Origin: Nitrospirota bacterium
Lineage (GTDB): Bacteria > Nitrospirota > Nitrospiria > Nitrospirales > Nitrospiraceae
Assembly (NCBI GenBank): GCA_030682135.1
Contig: JAUXQT010000018.1
Coordinates: 1-35,392, forward strand
DNA length: 35,392 bases
Direction of reading: 5' to 3'
Shown here: in pieces, positions 15,482-23,533 of the stretch
How the letters are laid out: each line of letters opens with the position of its first letter
Position numbering within the stretch: position 1 is the stretch's first letter
Program-made: the position numbers and the translations under genes
The notes under the pieces: generated by a model
What the model was told of the DNA's origin: nothing
Seen by the model: only the letters and a program-made list of their open reading frames with translations
Databases searched by the model: none

Positions 15482-16843
15482 ATGAAAGTGAAAACGAGTT
15501 TTTCCTGCCAGGCTTGCGGCCATCAATCGCCGCGATGGCTTGGTCGCTGTCCTGATTGCAGCGGCTGGAATACCATGAAGGAAGAACGGCAGGCGCCGAC
15601 CGGGAAGGGGCGGCCTGCTGCGATGAAGATTGCCCAGGCGAAGGCGACGCCGATTGCCGAGATCGAAGTCGTCGGTGAGGATCGTCGGCTGACGAATATC
15701 GGTGAATTCGACCGGGTGCTGGGCGGGGGAGTCATTCCTGGCTCGGTCATCCTGATCGGCGGCGATCCTGGCATCGGGAAGACGACTCTGCTGCTCCAGG
15801 CGCTCCCGCGTCTGTCTTCGAAGGAAGAACCGGTGCTGTATGTCTCAGGAGAGGAATCTCCGAGGCAGATCAAGATGCGGGGGCAGCGGCTCGGCATCGA
15901 GCATCCGAATCTGCTTATCCTCGCGGAAACGTCCCTCGAACAGATCCTCAAGGCCGTGCAGGAAATCCAGCCTGCTGCCGTGGTCGTCGACTCGATTCAA
16001 ACGGTCTATACGGAACAGATCACCTCTGCGCCAGGCAGCATCAGTCAGGTGCAGGAGGTTGCGGGGCAGTTGATGTGGTACGCGAAGCGCAGCAATGTAC
16101 CGGTGTTCATCATCGGGCATGTGACGAAGGAAGGCGCGATTGCCGGGCCGCGGCTGCTGGAGCACATCGTGGACACGGTGCTGTATTTCGAAGGGGACAA
16201 GGGCCATAGTTTTCGGATCCTCCGCGCCGTGAAGAATCGTTTTGGCTCGACTAACGAGATCGGCGTGTTCGAAATGAAAGACACAGGTCTGGAGGAAGTG
16301 AGTAATCCCTCCGAGTTATTTTTGGCGGAACGGTCCCAACGCACCACGGGATCGGTAGTGGTCTCGAGTCTCGAAGGGTCGCGGCCGATCCTGGTGGAAC
16401 TGCAAGCCTTGGTGTCGTCCACGAGTTATGCGATGCCGAAACGCATGGCAAACGGGGTGGAACAGAATCGAGTCTCGCTCCTGCTGGCGGTCATGGAGAA
16501 ACGGCTAGGCATGCATCTGTCCGGACAGGACGTCTATGTCAACGTCGTCGGGGGGATGCATATCGATGAGCCGGCCATCGATTTGGGTATCGTGGCGGCG
16601 GTCACCTCGAGTTTGCGTGAAGTGCCGATTGAGCCGGGTCTGTTAGTATTGGGTGAAGTGGGACTCGGCGGTGAAGTGCGTGCGATCAGCCAGGCGGAAA
16701 TGCGGATTCGTGAAGCGGCAAAAATGGGCTTCACCCGGTGTCTGTTGCCGGAGCGGAACTTGGCCAAGCTGGAGCCGATCAATGGGATCGAGTTGATCGG
16801 GATCAAGGAAGTGGGAGAGGCGTTAGATGTGGTGCTGGCATAA
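15482..16843 (+). CDS. radA: DNA repair protein RadA
   Basis: 453 residues, the usual length. Four Cys (9, 12, 23, 26) form the N-terminal zinc finger CxxC...CPDC. Walker A is GGDPGIGKTT (93-102), the RadA-specific KNRFG motif is at about 251-255, and a Lon-like domain fills the C-terminus (NVVGGMHIDEPAIDLGIVAA, GEVGLGGEVRAI). RadA is a DnaB-like hexameric helicase that promotes branch migration and processing of recombination intermediates in the cytoplasm. It starts the housekeeping block and follows a 140-nt gap after the toxin-antitoxin cluster. Confidence 0.97.
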   Translation: MKVKTSFSCQACGHQSPRWLGRCPDCSGWNTMKEERQAPTGKGRPAAMKIAQAKATPIAEIEVVGEDRRLTNIGEFDRVLGGGVIPGSVILIGGDPGIGKTTLLLQALPRLSSKEEPVLYVSGEESPRQIKMRGQRLGIEHPNLLILAETSLEQILKAVQEIQPAAVVVDSIQTVYTEQITSAPGSISQVQEVAGQLMWYAKRSNVPVFIIGHVTKEGAIAGPRLLEHIVDTVLYFEGDKGHSFRILRAVKNRFGSTNEIGVFEMKDTGLEEVSNPSELFLAERSQRTTGSVVVSSLEGSRPILVELQALVSSTSYAMPKRMANGVEQNRVSLLLAVMEKRLGMHLSGQDVYVNVVGGMHIDEPAIDLGIVAAVTSSLREVPIEPGLLVLGEVGLGGEVRAISQAEMRIREAAKMGFTRCLLPERNLAKLEPINGIELIGIKEVGEALDVVLA

Positions 16844-17831
16844 AAGTGGAACAGATGGGCGCGCCGTTGTGCAGGCGCAACGAGTACGGTCTCACCCGCC
16901 GACTCCCGTTGCCCCAAGGCGGATCGATTACCTCGTCGGCTGTGCTCGTTGGACGAACAGCGTCGAGACTGAACTGAGAGGCCCATTCACGCGAGGAGCC
17001 GGTGTCAGGGCAGAGAAGCGCGGGCGTCGCTGGGGATTATTGCTGCTCTGTTGCCTCATTGTCCCTCTGTTCTCCAACTGCGCGGCTGTCCCGCCGCGCG
17101 AAGAAGTCGGGTTCAAGCAGGCGACGGTGGAGGAGTTGACGGCGGTATTGAGTCAGAGGGAAGCCGCGATTCAGACGATGAAGGGGCTCTTCAGCGCGAA
17201 GGTGCGGGGCGGGATCATTCCGATCGCGTCGCGGATAGAGGGGGCCTTGTATTACCGTCGTCCGGACGCCATGCGCCTGCGCGGATTCACCGCGATCGGC
17301 AGCGAACTCTTCGAATTCGTGCAGACAGGCGATCAGTATACGTTACGGTTGCCGACGATGCGCCGTGTGCTCTCCGGTAGTCCCTCCGATATGAGCGAGA
17401 TGGGCAAGCTGGCCAGGCCCTTTCAATTGAGCGTCTGGGCGATGGGTGGTCTGTTGGGTACCGGCATGATCGGGAAGGACGAGACGGCTGTCCTGGTGGT
17501 TGACGGGGATCGTGACCGGCTGGATGTGACCGGTCCTTCGTCCAACGGCGTACAAGTCATGCGCCGGAGGCTCTGGTTTGAACGGCAGACATGGCTGGTC
17601 GTGCGGGAAGATCGGCTCACGGAGTCCGGTGCCGTGGAAGCCACGATTCAGTACGAGGACTTCCGTGCGATCGGCGAGGGTGACACGACTGGTGCGGCAA
17701 GCGCAGGGCGGTTGCTGAGACCCTTTAAGATTTCGCTGGAAGATGGCAACGGGAAGGGAAGCGTACAGGTTACGTTTCACGAGATGATTCCGAATCAGCC
17801 GCTTCCCGCATCCGATCTCCCGCAGTTTTAA
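16827..17831 (+). CDS. Outer-membrane lipoprotein (LolB/DUF4292-like)
   Basis: A LolA/LolB-like half-barrel protein: AAIQTMKGLFSAKVRGG, GALYYRRPDAMRLRGFTAIG, SELFEFVQTGDQYTLRLP, then repeated strands to FHEMIPNQPLP. The lipobox LFSNC follows a hydrophobic run (WGLLLLCCLIVPLFSNC), so the mature protein is lipidated. The start is uncertain. The ATG at 16827 overlaps radA by 17 nt with GGGAGAGG before it, but puts about 70 residues ahead of the lipobox. A GTG at 16869 or a later non-ATG start is possible. Such proteins move lipids or lipoproteins to the outer membrane. An R-type hairpin begins 1 nt after the stop. Confidence 0.72.
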   Translation: MWCWHKSGTDGRAVVQAQRVRSHPPTPVAPRRIDYLVGCARWTNSVETELRGPFTRGAGVRAEKRGRRWGLLLLCCLIVPLFSNCAAVPPREEVGFKQATVEELTAVLSQREAAIQTMKGLFSAKVRGGIIPIASRIEGALYYRRPDAMRLRGFTAIGSELFEFVQTGDQYTLRLPTMRRVLSGSPSDMSEMGKLARPFQLSVWAMGGLLGTGMIGKDETAVLVVDGDRDRLDVTGPSSNGVQVMRRRLWFERQTWLVVREDRLTESGAVEATIQYEDFRAIGEGDTTGAASAGRLLRPFKISLEDGNGKGSVQVTFHEMIPNQPLPASDLPQF

Positions 17832-17832
17832 C

Positions 17833-17954
17833 AGGATGCTGAAACAGTCCACCAGCGTCGTTCTCGGCTTATCGAAATCCTCAACGTACCCAGAGGGTAC
17901 GCCTCCGGTTTCGACTCGCCTGCGGCCTTGCTGGACGAACTGTTTGAGCATCCT
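17833..17954 (+). repeat. R-family hairpin repeat, copy 2
   Basis: About 122 nt. The outer stem has GAAACAGT pairing with ACTGTTT (compare AAAACGT/ACGTTTT in copy 4), the middle stem GAAATC/GGTTTC, and the tip CGTACCC-AGA-GGGTACG. It begins 1 nt after the lipoprotein stop. Confidence 0.88.
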
Positions 17955-17995
17955 GCTAGACGTAAACTAGCCTTTTTGTAGAACGGGTAGAAGCG

Positions 17996-18775
17996 ATGAA
18001 GGTTTTAGCGGTGGAAACGGCCACGTCGTGGCAGAGTGTGGCGATTCTCGAAGACTCGCGCGTCCTGGCCTGTCACGAGCAGGATGCGGCCGGGTCGCAT
18101 GCCAAACTGCTGTTGCCGACGATCGACCGGTTGTTTCGGGAGACGGGACTCTCGCTCAAGCAATTGGACGGCCTTGTTGTGTCGATCGGTCCTGGGTCCT
18201 TTACAGGACTTCGTGTCGGCCTCGCGACACTCCTCGGGTTCCGGACGATCAGTCAGCTGCCGTTGGCGATCGTGCCGACACTTGAAGGCCTGGCCTGGAA
18301 TCTGAGTGGCAGCTCGGCGCTCCTCTGTCCCGTGCTCAATAGCCGGCGCGGAGAACTCTACTGGGCACAGTTTCGCTGGACCGGCGAGGGACGGCTGGAA
18401 CGAGTGGTCCCAGAGCAGGTGGGCACGCCCGCCATGTTGGGGAGCAGCCTCACAGAGTCGGCGCTCCTCTTTGGAGAAGGCTGGACGACGGAAGCTCCGG
18501 CTATTCGCGCCTCGATATCGCATACGATGACGGTGACTGAAGCGCCCGAGGCTGCCATGAAACCTTCAGCCGTCTCGATTGGCTTGGCGGGCATCGAGCG
18601 GCTCCGGCGCGGCGAACGGGCAGGAATCGGTATCAGTCCGCTCTATGTGCAGCGCACGGCAGCGGAACTGAAGTATGAAGAATCCGGCGGCATTTCCCCG
18701 GTGGTGCTACGTCAACAACGCGTCGCGAAAAAAATGACGGCGCGTGCGGGTACGCAAAAAGGCCGTCGTTCGTGA
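17996..18775 (+). CDS. tsaB: TsaB, tRNA threonylcarbamoyladenosine biosynthesis subunit
   Basis: 259 residues. MKVLAVETATSWQSVAI, the GSHAKLLLPTIDRLF segment and the strongly conserved VVSIGPGSFTGLRVGLAT identify TsaB, an ASKHA-fold protein that dimerises with TsaD. Together with TsaE it transfers the threonylcarbamoyl group to A37 of ANN-decoding tRNAs. The rimI homologue follows, the common bacterial pairing. The stop codon lies within a long inverted repeat. Confidence 0.95.
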   Translation: MKVLAVETATSWQSVAILEDSRVLACHEQDAAGSHAKLLLPTIDRLFRETGLSLKQLDGLVVSIGPGSFTGLRVGLATLLGFRTISQLPLAIVPTLEGLAWNLSGSSALLCPVLNSRRGELYWAQFRWTGEGRLERVVPEQVGTPAMLGSSLTESALLFGEGWTTEAPAIRASISHTMTVTEAPEAAMKPSAVSIGLAGIERLRRGERAGIGISPLYVQRTAAELKYEESGGISPVVLRQQRVAKKMTARAGTQKGRRS

Positions 18776-18931
18776 AGCGTGAAGCGTATCTGGTGGGGGA
18801 GAAGAGCGTATGGCTGATAGCAAAGACGACCGTTCTCTATGCCTGACCATACGCTATTAGCTATACGGCATATGCTCTTTTCCTTGGATGAGTTGCGAAC
18901 GACGCTTCACGAGGAACGCTTCACGGTTTTT
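18771..18931 (+). terminator. Nested inverted repeats with a T-run after tsaB
   Basis: The outer arms CGTGAAGCGTGAAGCG (18771-18786) and CGCTTCACGAGGAACGCTTCACG-type sequence (18903-18925) pair, with GTTTTTG directly after. An inner imperfect pair, AAGAGCGTATGGC...TAGC with GCTA...GCATATGCTCTTTT, nests inside. This is the best terminator-like signal in the plus-strand block. The inner part resembles a repeat at 23480-23517. Confidence 0.65.
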
Positions 18932-18975
18932 GTGCTGATGGGCGTTTGTCGCATTCTGCCAGAGGAGGCGTGACG

Positions 18976-19509
18976 ATGGGTGAATGGGTGATCGAGCCGG
19001 CGACCGCCGAGGCGCTGCCGGACATTCTCCAAATTGAAGAAGCTTGCTTCTCTGCCCCCTGGACGCGCAAAATGTTGGAGGCGGAACTGAGCGGCAACCC
19101 CTTCGCACATTTTTTGTTGGCTAAGCGGGTGCTGCCAGGCGATGTGAGTTCTGCCACGATTATCGGGTATCTCTGTTTCTGGGTCGTCTTTGAGGAAGTA
19201 CGGCTGATGAACCTGGCGGTCATCGAGTCGATGCGGCACAAAGGCATCGCACGAGCCTTGGTGTCACGGGCGTTAGAGCTCGGGGCTGCACAGACGGCCT
19301 CGCGTGCCCTGCTTGAAGTGCGGGCCTCGAACCAGGCCGCGCATGCACTCTACCGAAGTCTTGGATTTCGCGACGTGTCGACCCGGCCAACCTACTACAG
19401 CAATCCCATAGAAGATGCGTTACTGATGGAACTGGATCCGATTGTGTCGGCGCCTATCCGATTGGCGCAAGAGTCCGATCATGAGGGGGGATATACCAGG
19501 CCGCTGTAG
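18976..19509 (+). CDS. rimI: Ribosomal protein S18 alanine N-acetyltransferase RimI
   Basis: 177 residues of GNAT fold: IEEACFSAPWTRKMLEAEL, the acetyl-CoA loop MRHKGIARALV, and LEVRASNQAAHALYRSLGF, which is the RimI signature near the C-terminus. RimI acetylates the N-terminal Ala of S18. The ATG at 18976 has GAGGAGG at proper spacing. The C-terminus runs about 25 residues longer than E. coli RimI. Adjacency to tsaB supports the assignment. Confidence 0.88.
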   Translation: MGEWVIEPATAEALPDILQIEEACFSAPWTRKMLEAELSGNPFAHFLLAKRVLPGDVSSATIIGYLCFWVVFEEVRLMNLAVIESMRHKGIARALVSRALELGAAQTASRALLEVRASNQAAHALYRSLGFRDVSTRPTYYSNPIEDALLMELDPIVSAPIRLAQESDHEGGYTRPL

Positions 19510-19534
19510 TCATTTCATAACCAGGAGGTGCGAC

Positions 19535-19777
19535 ATGCTGACAGACAGTATGATTGCGGAGCAACTGCGCCGGTCCAGCCACGAATTTCGTTCCGTGGAA
19601 GAGGCACACCATCGGTTAGATCTGGAATTGATCGATCTGCAAAAGCGGCATGTCCTGACTCCGGCCGAGGAACAATCGAAGAGGCATCTGCAAAAAGAGA
19701 AATTGGCGAAGAAAGACAAGATGGCCGAGCTGATGCGTGTCTATCGAGAGCACGATTTGCAGGCCGCTCCACGTTGA
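19535..19777 (+). CDS. DUF465 (YdcH-type) small helical protein
   Basis: 80 residues with an AGGAGG site 8 nt before the ATG at 19535. The pattern SHEFRSVEEAHHRLDLELID and KRHVLTPAEEQSKRHLQKEK then LAKKDKMAELM is the alpha-hairpin of DUF465. These proteins form small coiled-coil hairpins; their role is unknown. It lies between rimI and tatC on the same strand with short gaps. Confidence 0.85.
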   Translation: MLTDSMIAEQLRRSSHEFRSVEEAHHRLDLELIDLQKRHVLTPAEEQSKRHLQKEKLAKKDKMAELMRVYREHDLQAAPR

Positions 19778-19825
19778 GGAGCATCGTTGTGGGGCTGAGA
19801 TCAGCCAGCAACCGGAACCGGAGTC

Positions 19826-20599
19826 ATGGCACAGATCCTCAATCCCCTGGCCGCACATATCCAGACGATCAAGAAGCGGCTGATCATCATCGGGGCCACG
19901 ATGCTTGTGGCCCTGATGGTGTCGTTTGCCTTTTCCAGCGAGATGGTCGCCTGGTTGAACCGTCCGTTTCCCAACCAGCTGGTCTTCTACGGACCAACTG
20001 AAGCCCTGTTCGCCTCGATCAAAGTGTCCTTTCTGGCAGCGCTCCTGGCGAGCCTGCCGGTCATCTTCTATCAATGCTGGAAGTTTATTGAACCGGCGCT
20101 GCTCCCCAAGGAGCAGCGCTGGGGCTTTCCGCTGTTCGCACTGGCCGGGGCGTTGTTTGCGCTCGGATTGGTCTTTTGCAATCTCGTCATCCTCCCGCTG
20201 GTCATCGACTTTTTCGTCAGCTTCGGCATGGATCACGACGTCACCCCGCTCTTGAGCGTGGGGACCTATATCGATTTCAACGTGAAGTTTCTGCTGATCT
20301 TCGGTTGCGCGTTTGAGTTGCCTTTGGTGCTCTCCATCCTGGCGCGGCTCGGCGTGGTGACCGGGGCGACGCTCGCGAAGTACCGGAAGCATGCGATCAT
20401 GGCCGCCTTGATCCTGTCGGCCGTCGTCACGCCCGATGCGACCCTCTTTACCATGCTCTTGATGGCCGTCCCCTTGATGGTGTTGTATGAGATAGGCATT
20501 CTTGGCGCACGGATCTTTGGACGGGGAGGCCCGACCGAAGTCAGCTTGCCGCTCGATCCTGATTTGCCGATAGGACCGGCTGGCCATCGTGTCCGCTAG
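19826..20599 (+). CDS. tatC: Sec-independent translocase subunit TatC
   Basis: 257 residues, six membrane segments. Conserved pieces include HIQTIKKRLI at the N-terminus, FYGPTEALFASIKVS, the GALFALGLVFCNLVILP turn, FLLIFGCAFELPLVLSIL and KYRKHAIMAALILSAVVTPDA. TatC is the inner-membrane receptor for twin-arginine signal peptides and works with TatA/TatB, which are not in this window. An R-type repeat follows directly. Confidence 0.96.
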   Translation: MAQILNPLAAHIQTIKKRLIIIGATMLVALMVSFAFSSEMVAWLNRPFPNQLVFYGPTEALFASIKVSFLAALLASLPVIFYQCWKFIEPALLPKEQRWGFPLFALAGALFALGLVFCNLVILPLVIDFFVSFGMDHDVTPLLSVGTYIDFNVKFLLIFGCAFELPLVLSILARLGVVTGATLAKYRKHAIMAALILSAVVTPDATLFTMLLMAVPLMVLYEIGILGARIFGRGGPTEVSLPLDPDLPIGPAGHRVR

Positions 20600-20600
20600 C

Positions 20601-20734
20601 AGGATGCTGACAGGATGCTGAAACAGTCCGCCAGCGTCGTTCTCGGCTCATCGAAATCCTCAACGTACCCCTGAGGGTACGCCTCCGGTTTCGCTTCGCC
20701 TGCGGCCTTGCTGGACGGCCATTTTGAGCATCCT
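20601..20734 (+). repeat. R-family hairpin repeat, copy 3, with duplicated 5' end
   Basis: The main unit is 20612-20734. The first 10 nt (AGGATGCTGA) are duplicated at 20601. Middle stem GAAATC/GGTTTC, tip CGTACCC-CTGA-GGGTACG. It begins 1 nt after the tatC stop. The outer stem is imperfect here (AAACAGTCC against GGCCATTTT). Confidence 0.88.
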
Positions 20735-20839
20735 GCAGCGAAGGAAGCCGCTGTGTTATACAGAGTAAGTTCGGCGTATTTTGCGTGTGGGACGAGTCTT
20801 TCGCGGTCTGCTAGAGCACATCATGTGGGAAGGACTGAG

Positions 20840-21868
20840 ATGAATCGTTTTGAAATCAGGCTGGCTGTCATTCTGTTGTGCCTAGGTACCGCTATGTTGG
20901 GCGTTGCGGAGCCTGGTCTGGCTCAGATCCAGCAGCCTGTTCAAGAGCTGACCAGCATTCAGGCCCTCACGTCTGTCGGGAGCGATCTGGTCTATGCCGG
21001 TTCGTTCGGCCATGGCCTCTTCCGCAGCGAGGATCGCGGTGCGACCTGGACGAGATCGGGCCAGGGCGTGACCGATCCGTTCATTCTGACCTTGACCACG
21101 GGGAAAGACGGCGCGATCTATGCGGGCACCTTCCGTGGCGGGGTCTTTCGCTCGCGCGACCATGGCAAGAGTTGGCAGACGGTCAATACCGGGCTCAAGC
21201 ATCTCGAAATCAAATCGCTCTTGTCGGCGGGGGACACGTTGTATGCCGGGACGAGTGGCGGGGCCTATCGGCTGAGCGCAAAAGGCGATCGTTGGTCGGC
21301 GGTGACGACGGGCTTGGACGACATCCTGGTGCATACGTTGGCCCTCTCGTCCGATGGAACGCTGTTTGCAGGCACCTCAGGAAAAGGGGTCTTGCGATTT
21401 AAGGCGCAATCGACCGGCTGGGTGCGTCAGCAACAAGGGCTCAAAGATCATGAAGGCATGACCGAAAACTTCATTCGCGTGCTGACGGTCGATTCCGAGG
21501 GGAACATCTATGCAGGCACGTTCGACGGCGGAGTCTTTCGCAGCGGCGATGGAGGCCTGACCTGGCAGCCCATTAGCAGGGCCTTGCCGAACGACTCCAT
21601 CCGCGGAATTCTCTTCAATAGCCGGGGGCTTTTTGTGGCCACGGGCCATGGTATTTTCAAGACGGTCGATAAGGGCCGCCAGTGGGTGCCGCTCAACAAG
21701 GGATTGACGAGCATGTCGGTCCAGGTGTTGATCGAGTCCGGCGCCGGAGTCCTCTATGCCGGGACGAGCGAAGGAGCCTTCCGGAGCGACGACGACGGAC
21801 GGACGTGGAGTTCCATCAATCAGGGCCTTGAGGGAGGGGAGTCACCGGCCCCCTTCAGTTTTCGCTAA
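20840..21868 (+). CDS. Exported BNR/Asp-box beta-propeller protein
   Basis: 342 residues from the ATG at 20840 after GGGAAGGA. Signal peptide MNRFEIRLAVILLCLGTAML...GLAQ. At least six repeats of the type LYAGTxGxGVFRSxDGGxTW follow (FRSEDRGATW, FRSRDHGKSW, FRSGDGGLTW, FKTVDKGRQW, FRSDDDGRTW), the Asp-box blades of sialidase/VPS10/Ycf48-like propellers. No catalytic residues can be named. Probably a periplasmic binding or assembly protein. The upstream 100 nt after the R repeat should contain its promoter. Confidence 0.8.
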   Translation: MNRFEIRLAVILLCLGTAMLGVAEPGLAQIQQPVQELTSIQALTSVGSDLVYAGSFGHGLFRSEDRGATWTRSGQGVTDPFILTLTTGKDGAIYAGTFRGGVFRSRDHGKSWQTVNTGLKHLEIKSLLSAGDTLYAGTSGGAYRLSAKGDRWSAVTTGLDDILVHTLALSSDGTLFAGTSGKGVLRFKAQSTGWVRQQQGLKDHEGMTENFIRVLTVDSEGNIYAGTFDGGVFRSGDGGLTWQPISRALPNDSIRGILFNSRGLFVATGHGIFKTVDKGRQWVPLNKGLTSMSVQVLIESGAGVLYAGTSEGAFRSDDDGRTWSSINQGLEGGESPAPFSFR

Positions 21869-21886
21869 CCAAGAAAGGAAGAGACG

Positions 21887-22396
21887 ATGTCAGAGCCGAC
21901 AGAGAAGACGCGAGCCACCATTACCGTCAGCAGCAAGGGAGTCCAGCTGGGCGAGATCGTCCTGAAGTTTTTTCACGATGTGGCGCCAGGCCACGTGAAG
22001 AACTTCACGAAGTTGGCCCAAGAAGGCTTCTATAACAACACGACCTTTCATCGAGTCATTCCCGGCTTCATGATCCAGGGCGGCGATCCCAACAGCAAGA
22101 ATCCAGACCGTGCGTCGCACGGCATGGGCGGGCCTGGGTATCAGATCAAGGCCGAGTTCAACAGCAAGCCGCACAAGCGCGGGGTCCTCTCCATGGCGCG
22201 TTCGAACGAACCGGACAGCGCGGGTTCGCAGTTTTTCATTTGCGTGGCGGATGCGAACTTTCTCGATTGGCAGTACACCGCATTCGGCGAAGTGGTCAGC
22301 GGATTGGACGTCGTGGATAAGGTGGTCGGCATGAAGCGCGACGGGCGGGACAATCCGCTGGAGCGTGTCGAGATGACGGTCGCGATTACGGATTAA
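21887..22396 (+). CDS. ppiB: Cyclophilin-type peptidyl-prolyl isomerase
   Basis: 169 residues with the full cyclophilin set: FHRVIPGFMIQGGDP (catalytic Arg in FHR), GVLSMARSNEPDSAGSQFFI, and FGEVVSGLDVVDK. It catalyses cis-trans isomerisation of prolyl bonds. There is no signal peptide, so it is the cytoplasmic form. It is 18 nt after the propeller gene and so likely co-transcribed. Confidence 0.93.
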   Translation: MSEPTEKTRATITVSSKGVQLGEIVLKFFHDVAPGHVKNFTKLAQEGFYNNTTFHRVIPGFMIQGGDPNSKNPDRASHGMGGPGYQIKAEFNSKPHKRGVLSMARSNEPDSAGSQFFICVADANFLDWQYTAFGEVVSGLDVVDKVVGMKRDGRDNPLERVEMTVAITD

Positions 22397-22404
22397 AGTC
22401 CTGG

Positions 22405-22533
22405 GTGCTGAGTTATGAGTGCTGAGTATGAGTGTAGAGAACAGACAAGCCCACGAATGCTGAAAGATACGTGGCTTCAGACCCGACAATGGGTTCGGAG
22501 TGTGCTGTCCCACTCAGCACTCAGCACTCAGCT
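22405..22533 (+). repeat. Inverted GTGCTGAGT / ACTCAGCAC repeat spanning a gene start
   Basis: GTGCTGAGT-type units at about 22405-22438 are complementary to CACTCAGCACTCAGC units at about 22508-22530. They enclose the start codon and signal-peptide codons of the lipoprotein gene. In the mRNA this would fold over the translation start. Related to the GTGATGAGT arms at 10028. Confidence 0.65.
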
Positions 22534-23191
22534 CGCAGCACTGCTGCTTCTCTCCGGATGTGCCATTCCCATCGTGCCCTATCGCGCGATCTATGAAGAT
22601 CCGGTCAATTACGTCCGGCTTGAACGGGACGAGACGGTCCTTCCGGAATGGCCACCCAGCGCGCACGACCATCCGAAGTCGATGCGCTACGAAGATCTGG
22701 CTCGCGTCCTCGGCGGCATCTCGGTTAAAGAACATCGGATCTGGTTACAGAAGTGGACGCAGGGCGAAGCGCCGCTGATGCCGGCGTTTCGCCCCGACGA
22801 GGTCATGCTCTTATCGCGGCAGATCGCCGAGGCCCTGGCCGTCGCGCAACCGGACGAACGTGTGACGTTTTATCTCAGCCAGCCGCAAACCTCCGCGAAG
22901 CGCATCGTCACATCTGGCGGCCTCTATCTTCACGGGACGGAGTTACATTTCATCCTGGGAAATTGGCAGATCGTCTACGGCATTCCAACCTATGGGATGA
23001 TTTACGATCGGCGCTACCCCATGCGCCCGACCGCCGCGAAGGGGTTCGAGCTCTTCTTCGATCCGAGCGAGGCCACAGTCGTCCAGCGGCACAGTTTTAT
23101 CGATACGCTGTTGGCCAACACGAAGGATGAGTTTGTGATTGATTTGACGAAGGTCAACTCCGGCCCCATTGCCTCCCTAGCCACTCCTTAG
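22457..23191 (+). CDS. Lipoprotein of unknown function
   Basis: 244 residues from the ATG at 22457; an earlier ATG at 22415 is also in frame. The lipobox LLLLSGC is followed by a Tyr/Pro-rich start (AIPIVPYRAIYEDP) and a beta-rich body (VTFYLSQPQTSAKRIVTSGG, LYLHGTELHFILGNWQIVYG). I do not recognise a family. The N-terminal stretch SVLSHSALSTQLAALL is encoded partly by CACTCAGCACTCAGC units that are the right arm of an inverted repeat, so the signal peptide region seems to have been built from repeat DNA. An R hairpin starts 1 nt after the stop. Confidence 0.65.
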   Translation: MLKDTWLQTRQWVRSVLSHSALSTQLAALLLLSGCAIPIVPYRAIYEDPVNYVRLERDETVLPEWPPSAHDHPKSMRYEDLARVLGGISVKEHRIWLQKWTQGEAPLMPAFRPDEVMLLSRQIAEALAVAQPDERVTFYLSQPQTSAKRIVTSGGLYLHGTELHFILGNWQIVYGIPTYGMIYDRRYPMRPTAAKGFELFFDPSEATVVQRHSFIDTLLANTKDEFVIDLTKVNSGPIASLATP

Positions 23192-23192
23192 C

Positions 23193-23315
23193 AGGCTGCT
23201 GAAAACGTCCGCCAGCTTCGTTCTCGGCTCATCGCCATCCTCAACGTACCCCTGAGGGTACGCCTCCGGTGGCGATTCGCCTGCGGCCTTGCTGGACGAA
23301 CGTTTTGAGCAGCCT
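23193..23315 (+). repeat. R-family hairpin repeat, copy 4
   Basis: Outer ends AGGCTGCTG/GAGCAGCCT replace the AGGATGCTG/GAGCATCCT of other copies. Then AAAACGT/ACGTTTT, middle stem GCCATC/GGTGGC, and tip CGTACCC-CTGA-GGGTACG. Changes are matched on both sides of each stem. It begins 1 nt after the lipoprotein stop. Confidence 0.88.
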
Positions 23316-23388
23316 GCGGGACTATTTGTCTGTCGGGCGGATGTGAGCCGTGGAAGTGCTAGAAGACCATCGCTCGTATCTCGTAGGG

Positions 23389-23517
23389 GGTAAGAGTCTA
23401 TGTCTCCTCACAGAAAGAAACCGAACTTTCTTTGTGCGTGCTGTTGGACATAGATTATCAGCTCTTACCATCTATTCCCTGCTATCAGCTATACGCCATA
23501 CGCTATATGCTCTTTTC
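23389..23517. repeat. Inverted repeats in the convergent gap before tolC
   Basis: GGTAAGAG (23389) pairs with CTCTTACC (23462-23469), CTATGTC with GACATAG inside it, and CACAGAAAG with CTTTCTTTGTG near the tip. Next to it, CAGCTATACGCCATACGC followed by TATATGCTCTTTT (23487-23517) resembles the inner arm of the repeat after tsaB. The hairpin lies between two converging transcripts and may stop both. Nothing else is seen in 23316-23533. Confidence 0.6.
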
Positions 23518-23533
23518 TGAGGAGCGCCGTCCG

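Noticed and set aside
19616-20587. Minus-strand open frame of 323 codons opposite tatC
   Set aside because: TatC is certain on the plus strand; the antisense frame is low-complexity and Gln/Arg/His-rich, as expected for a shadow.
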